A stretch of 6,276 nt of DNA from positions 1 to 6,276 of the forward strand of contig JASHWM010000083.1 in the NCBI GenBank assembly GCA_030044075.1. The letters are read 5' to 3'. Shown here piece by piece: positions 5,224 to 6,276 of this stretch. The notes under the pieces are model-generated. The model saw nothing but the letters and a program-made list of their open reading frames with translations. It was not told the DNA's origin and made no database searches. The first letter of the stretch is position 1. The number at the start of each line of letters is the position of its first letter. The position numbers and the translations under genes were made by a program. The stretch is from Candidatus Rhabdochlamydia sp. Lineage in GTDB: Bacteria > Chlamydiota > Chlamydiia > Chlamydiales > Rhabdochlamydiaceae.

Positions 5224-6276
5224 TCAGCGGTTTCTCTTTAGATTCATCCTTAGGGCGTTCATGACAACAGAAAGCGAGCTGAGGCTCATCGCTAAAGCTG
5301 CATAAATAGGGGAAAGCATCATCCCTGTCAAGGGATAGAAGACCCCTGCCGCAAAAGGAACGGCGATGATATTATAAATAAAAGCAAGAAATAGGTTCTG
5401 GCCGATATTGCCCATTGTCATCCTGCTCAGCAGGATCGCTCTTGGGACCCCTCCCACTTCTTTTCCAAGAAGCGCAACATCCGCGCTTTCAATTGCAACA
5501 TCACTGCCTGCTGCCATGGCAATACCGACATCAGCCGCTGCCAAGGCGGGGGCGTCGTTGACCCCATCCCCGACCATAGCGACATGTCCTTTCTCAGCCT
5601 GGAGTTGTTTGATCAGGCGGAGCTTATCATCAGGTAAAAGATCTGCATGGACCTCTTGGATCCCAAGGGCTTTTGCGACTGCGAGGGCGCTTTCCTTCTG
5701 GTCCCCTGTCAGCATCCCAACCTGGACCCTTAGACTTTTAAGCTTTTCTATCGCAAGTCTGGCATCGCTTTTTTCATGGTCGCTGATCGCAATAACTCCC
5801 GCGACTTTTCCGTCGACCGCGACAAAAAGAAGGGTGTTTCCTTGTAATGGGTCCTGATAGGAGTCTAAAGTTTCATGTCCCTGGATTTCGCGTTCCTTTA
5901 AAAAGGCGCTCTTGCCAACAAGCACTTTCTTGGACTGGACGCTGGCCTCAATCCCTTTTCCAGGAATTGATTGAAATCCGTCCGGGTTCACAAGCTTGAT
6001 CCCTCTTTTTGCAGCTTCTTCGATGACAATATGCGCCAAGGGATGTTCGCTATATTTTTCTGCAGAGGCCGCTAAAAAAAAGAGGTCTTCCTCTTTTCCT
6101 GAAACCGTTACGCAGGAGGAAAATTGCGGCCTCCCTTCCGTCAGAGTGCCCGTCTTATCAAAAAGGACGGTTGCTGTTTTTCCAAGCTTTTCTAAACTCT
6201 CTGCATTTTTGATCAGGATCCCTTTTTTTGCCCCAATCCCCATCCCAACTTTTAGTGACATCGGCGTTGCAAGGCC
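5224..6276 (-). CDS. copA: Copper-translocating P1B-type ATPase, C-terminal 350 residues, truncated by the window edge
   Basis: The frame continues to the last base of the window, where it reads GLATPMSLKVG. This is the sequence that normally follows the CPC metal site of helix 6, so the metal-binding domain, early helices and CPC lie outside. Numbered from that point, the fragment holds the phosphorylation site DKTGT (D40), the SEHP nucleotide-binding motif (76-79), IPGKGIEA (104-111), TGDQ (190-193) and the hinge GDGVND (236-241). The two last helices carry YN in FIYNIIAVP (about 301-302) and MSLSS (about 330-334). These helix 7 and 8 residues are the signature of the Cu(+) subgroup, P1B-1, so it probably exports Cu(+) (possibly Ag+) from the cytoplasm using ATP. 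An ATG at 6261 exists but is internal and not the start. No copper regulator or chaperone is visible in the window. The symbol is by family, not by proven orthology. Confidence 0.92.
   Translation of the reverse strand, partial: GLATPMSLKVGMGIGAKKGILIKNAESLEKLGKTATVLFDKTGTLTEGRPQFSSCVTVSGKEEDLFFLAASAEKYSEHPLAHIVIEEAAKRGIKLVNPDGFQSIPGKGIEASVQSKKVLVGKSAFLKEREIQGHETLDSYQDPLQGNTLLFVAVDGKVAGVIAISDHEKSDARLAIEKLKSLRVQVGMLTGDQKESALAVAKALGIQEVHADLLPDDKLRLIKQLQAEKGHVAMVGDGVNDAPALAAADVGIAMAAGSDVAIESADVALLGKEVGGVPRAILLSRMTMGNIGQNLFLAFIYNIIAVPFAAGVFYPLTGMMLSPIYAALAMSLSSLSVVMNALRMNLKRNR

Noticed and set aside
5408..5857. Plus-strand open frame of 149 residues
   Set aside because: It is the antisense shadow of the P1B ATPase; its Ser/Ala/Thr-rich composition is typical of a reversed GC-rich coding frame.
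6259..6261. ATG at 6261 as the start of the P-type ATPase
   Set aside because: The frame stays open to the window edge and the preceding codons read GLATP, which is internal to all P1B ATPases, so this Met is not the start.

Overview
The window looks like a piece of chromosome from a Gram-negative, host-associated bacterium, most likely an environmental (Parachlamydia/Waddlia/Simkania-like) member of the Chlamydiota. The main support is a UhpC-type hexose-phosphate transporter whose N-terminus and linker closely resemble the chlamydial UhpC sequences I know. A Kdo-hydroxylase-like gene also implies lipopolysaccharide. The phylum is an inference, and another intracellular Gram-negative lineage is not excluded.

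Layout, left to right. Bases 1-457 (minus) hold the N-terminal half of a Kdo hydroxylase (KdoO-like) that runs off the left edge. Bases 458-801 are a very AT-rich non-coding leader with TATAAT-like boxes. Bases 802-2022 (plus) encode an unrecognised 406-residue protein with a charged helical centre that contains two spaced repeats; it may be an effector-like protein. Bases 2023-2216 are AT-rich and carry hairpins, three ATATTGTT copies and a palindrome, followed by uhpC at 2217-3599 (plus). Bases 3529-4161 (minus) encode a 210-residue, six-helix membrane protein resembling the membrane sensor module of histidine kinases or diguanylate cyclases but without an output domain; its 3' end overlaps uhpC tail-to-tail by 71 bp. 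Bases 4369-5217 (plus) encode a class I SAM-dependent methyltransferase with an N-terminal signal-peptide-like segment. Bases 5224-6276 (minus) hold the C-terminal part of a Cu(+)-type P1B ATPase that runs off the right edge; it is convergent with the methyltransferase gene across a 6-bp gap.

The genes alternate in strand and do not form one operon. Recognisable themes are outer-membrane LPS modification (KdoO), import of host sugar phosphate (UhpC) and copper export (P1B ATPase), all sensible for an intracellular lifestyle. The flanking genes are visibly richer in GC than the central block of about 0.5-4.3 kb, so the centre may have a different history.

No RNA gene, CRISPR array, insertion sequence or transposase was seen. 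The best candidates for something undescribed are the 406-residue protein, the output-less sensor-like membrane protein beside uhpC, and the apparently exported methyltransferase.
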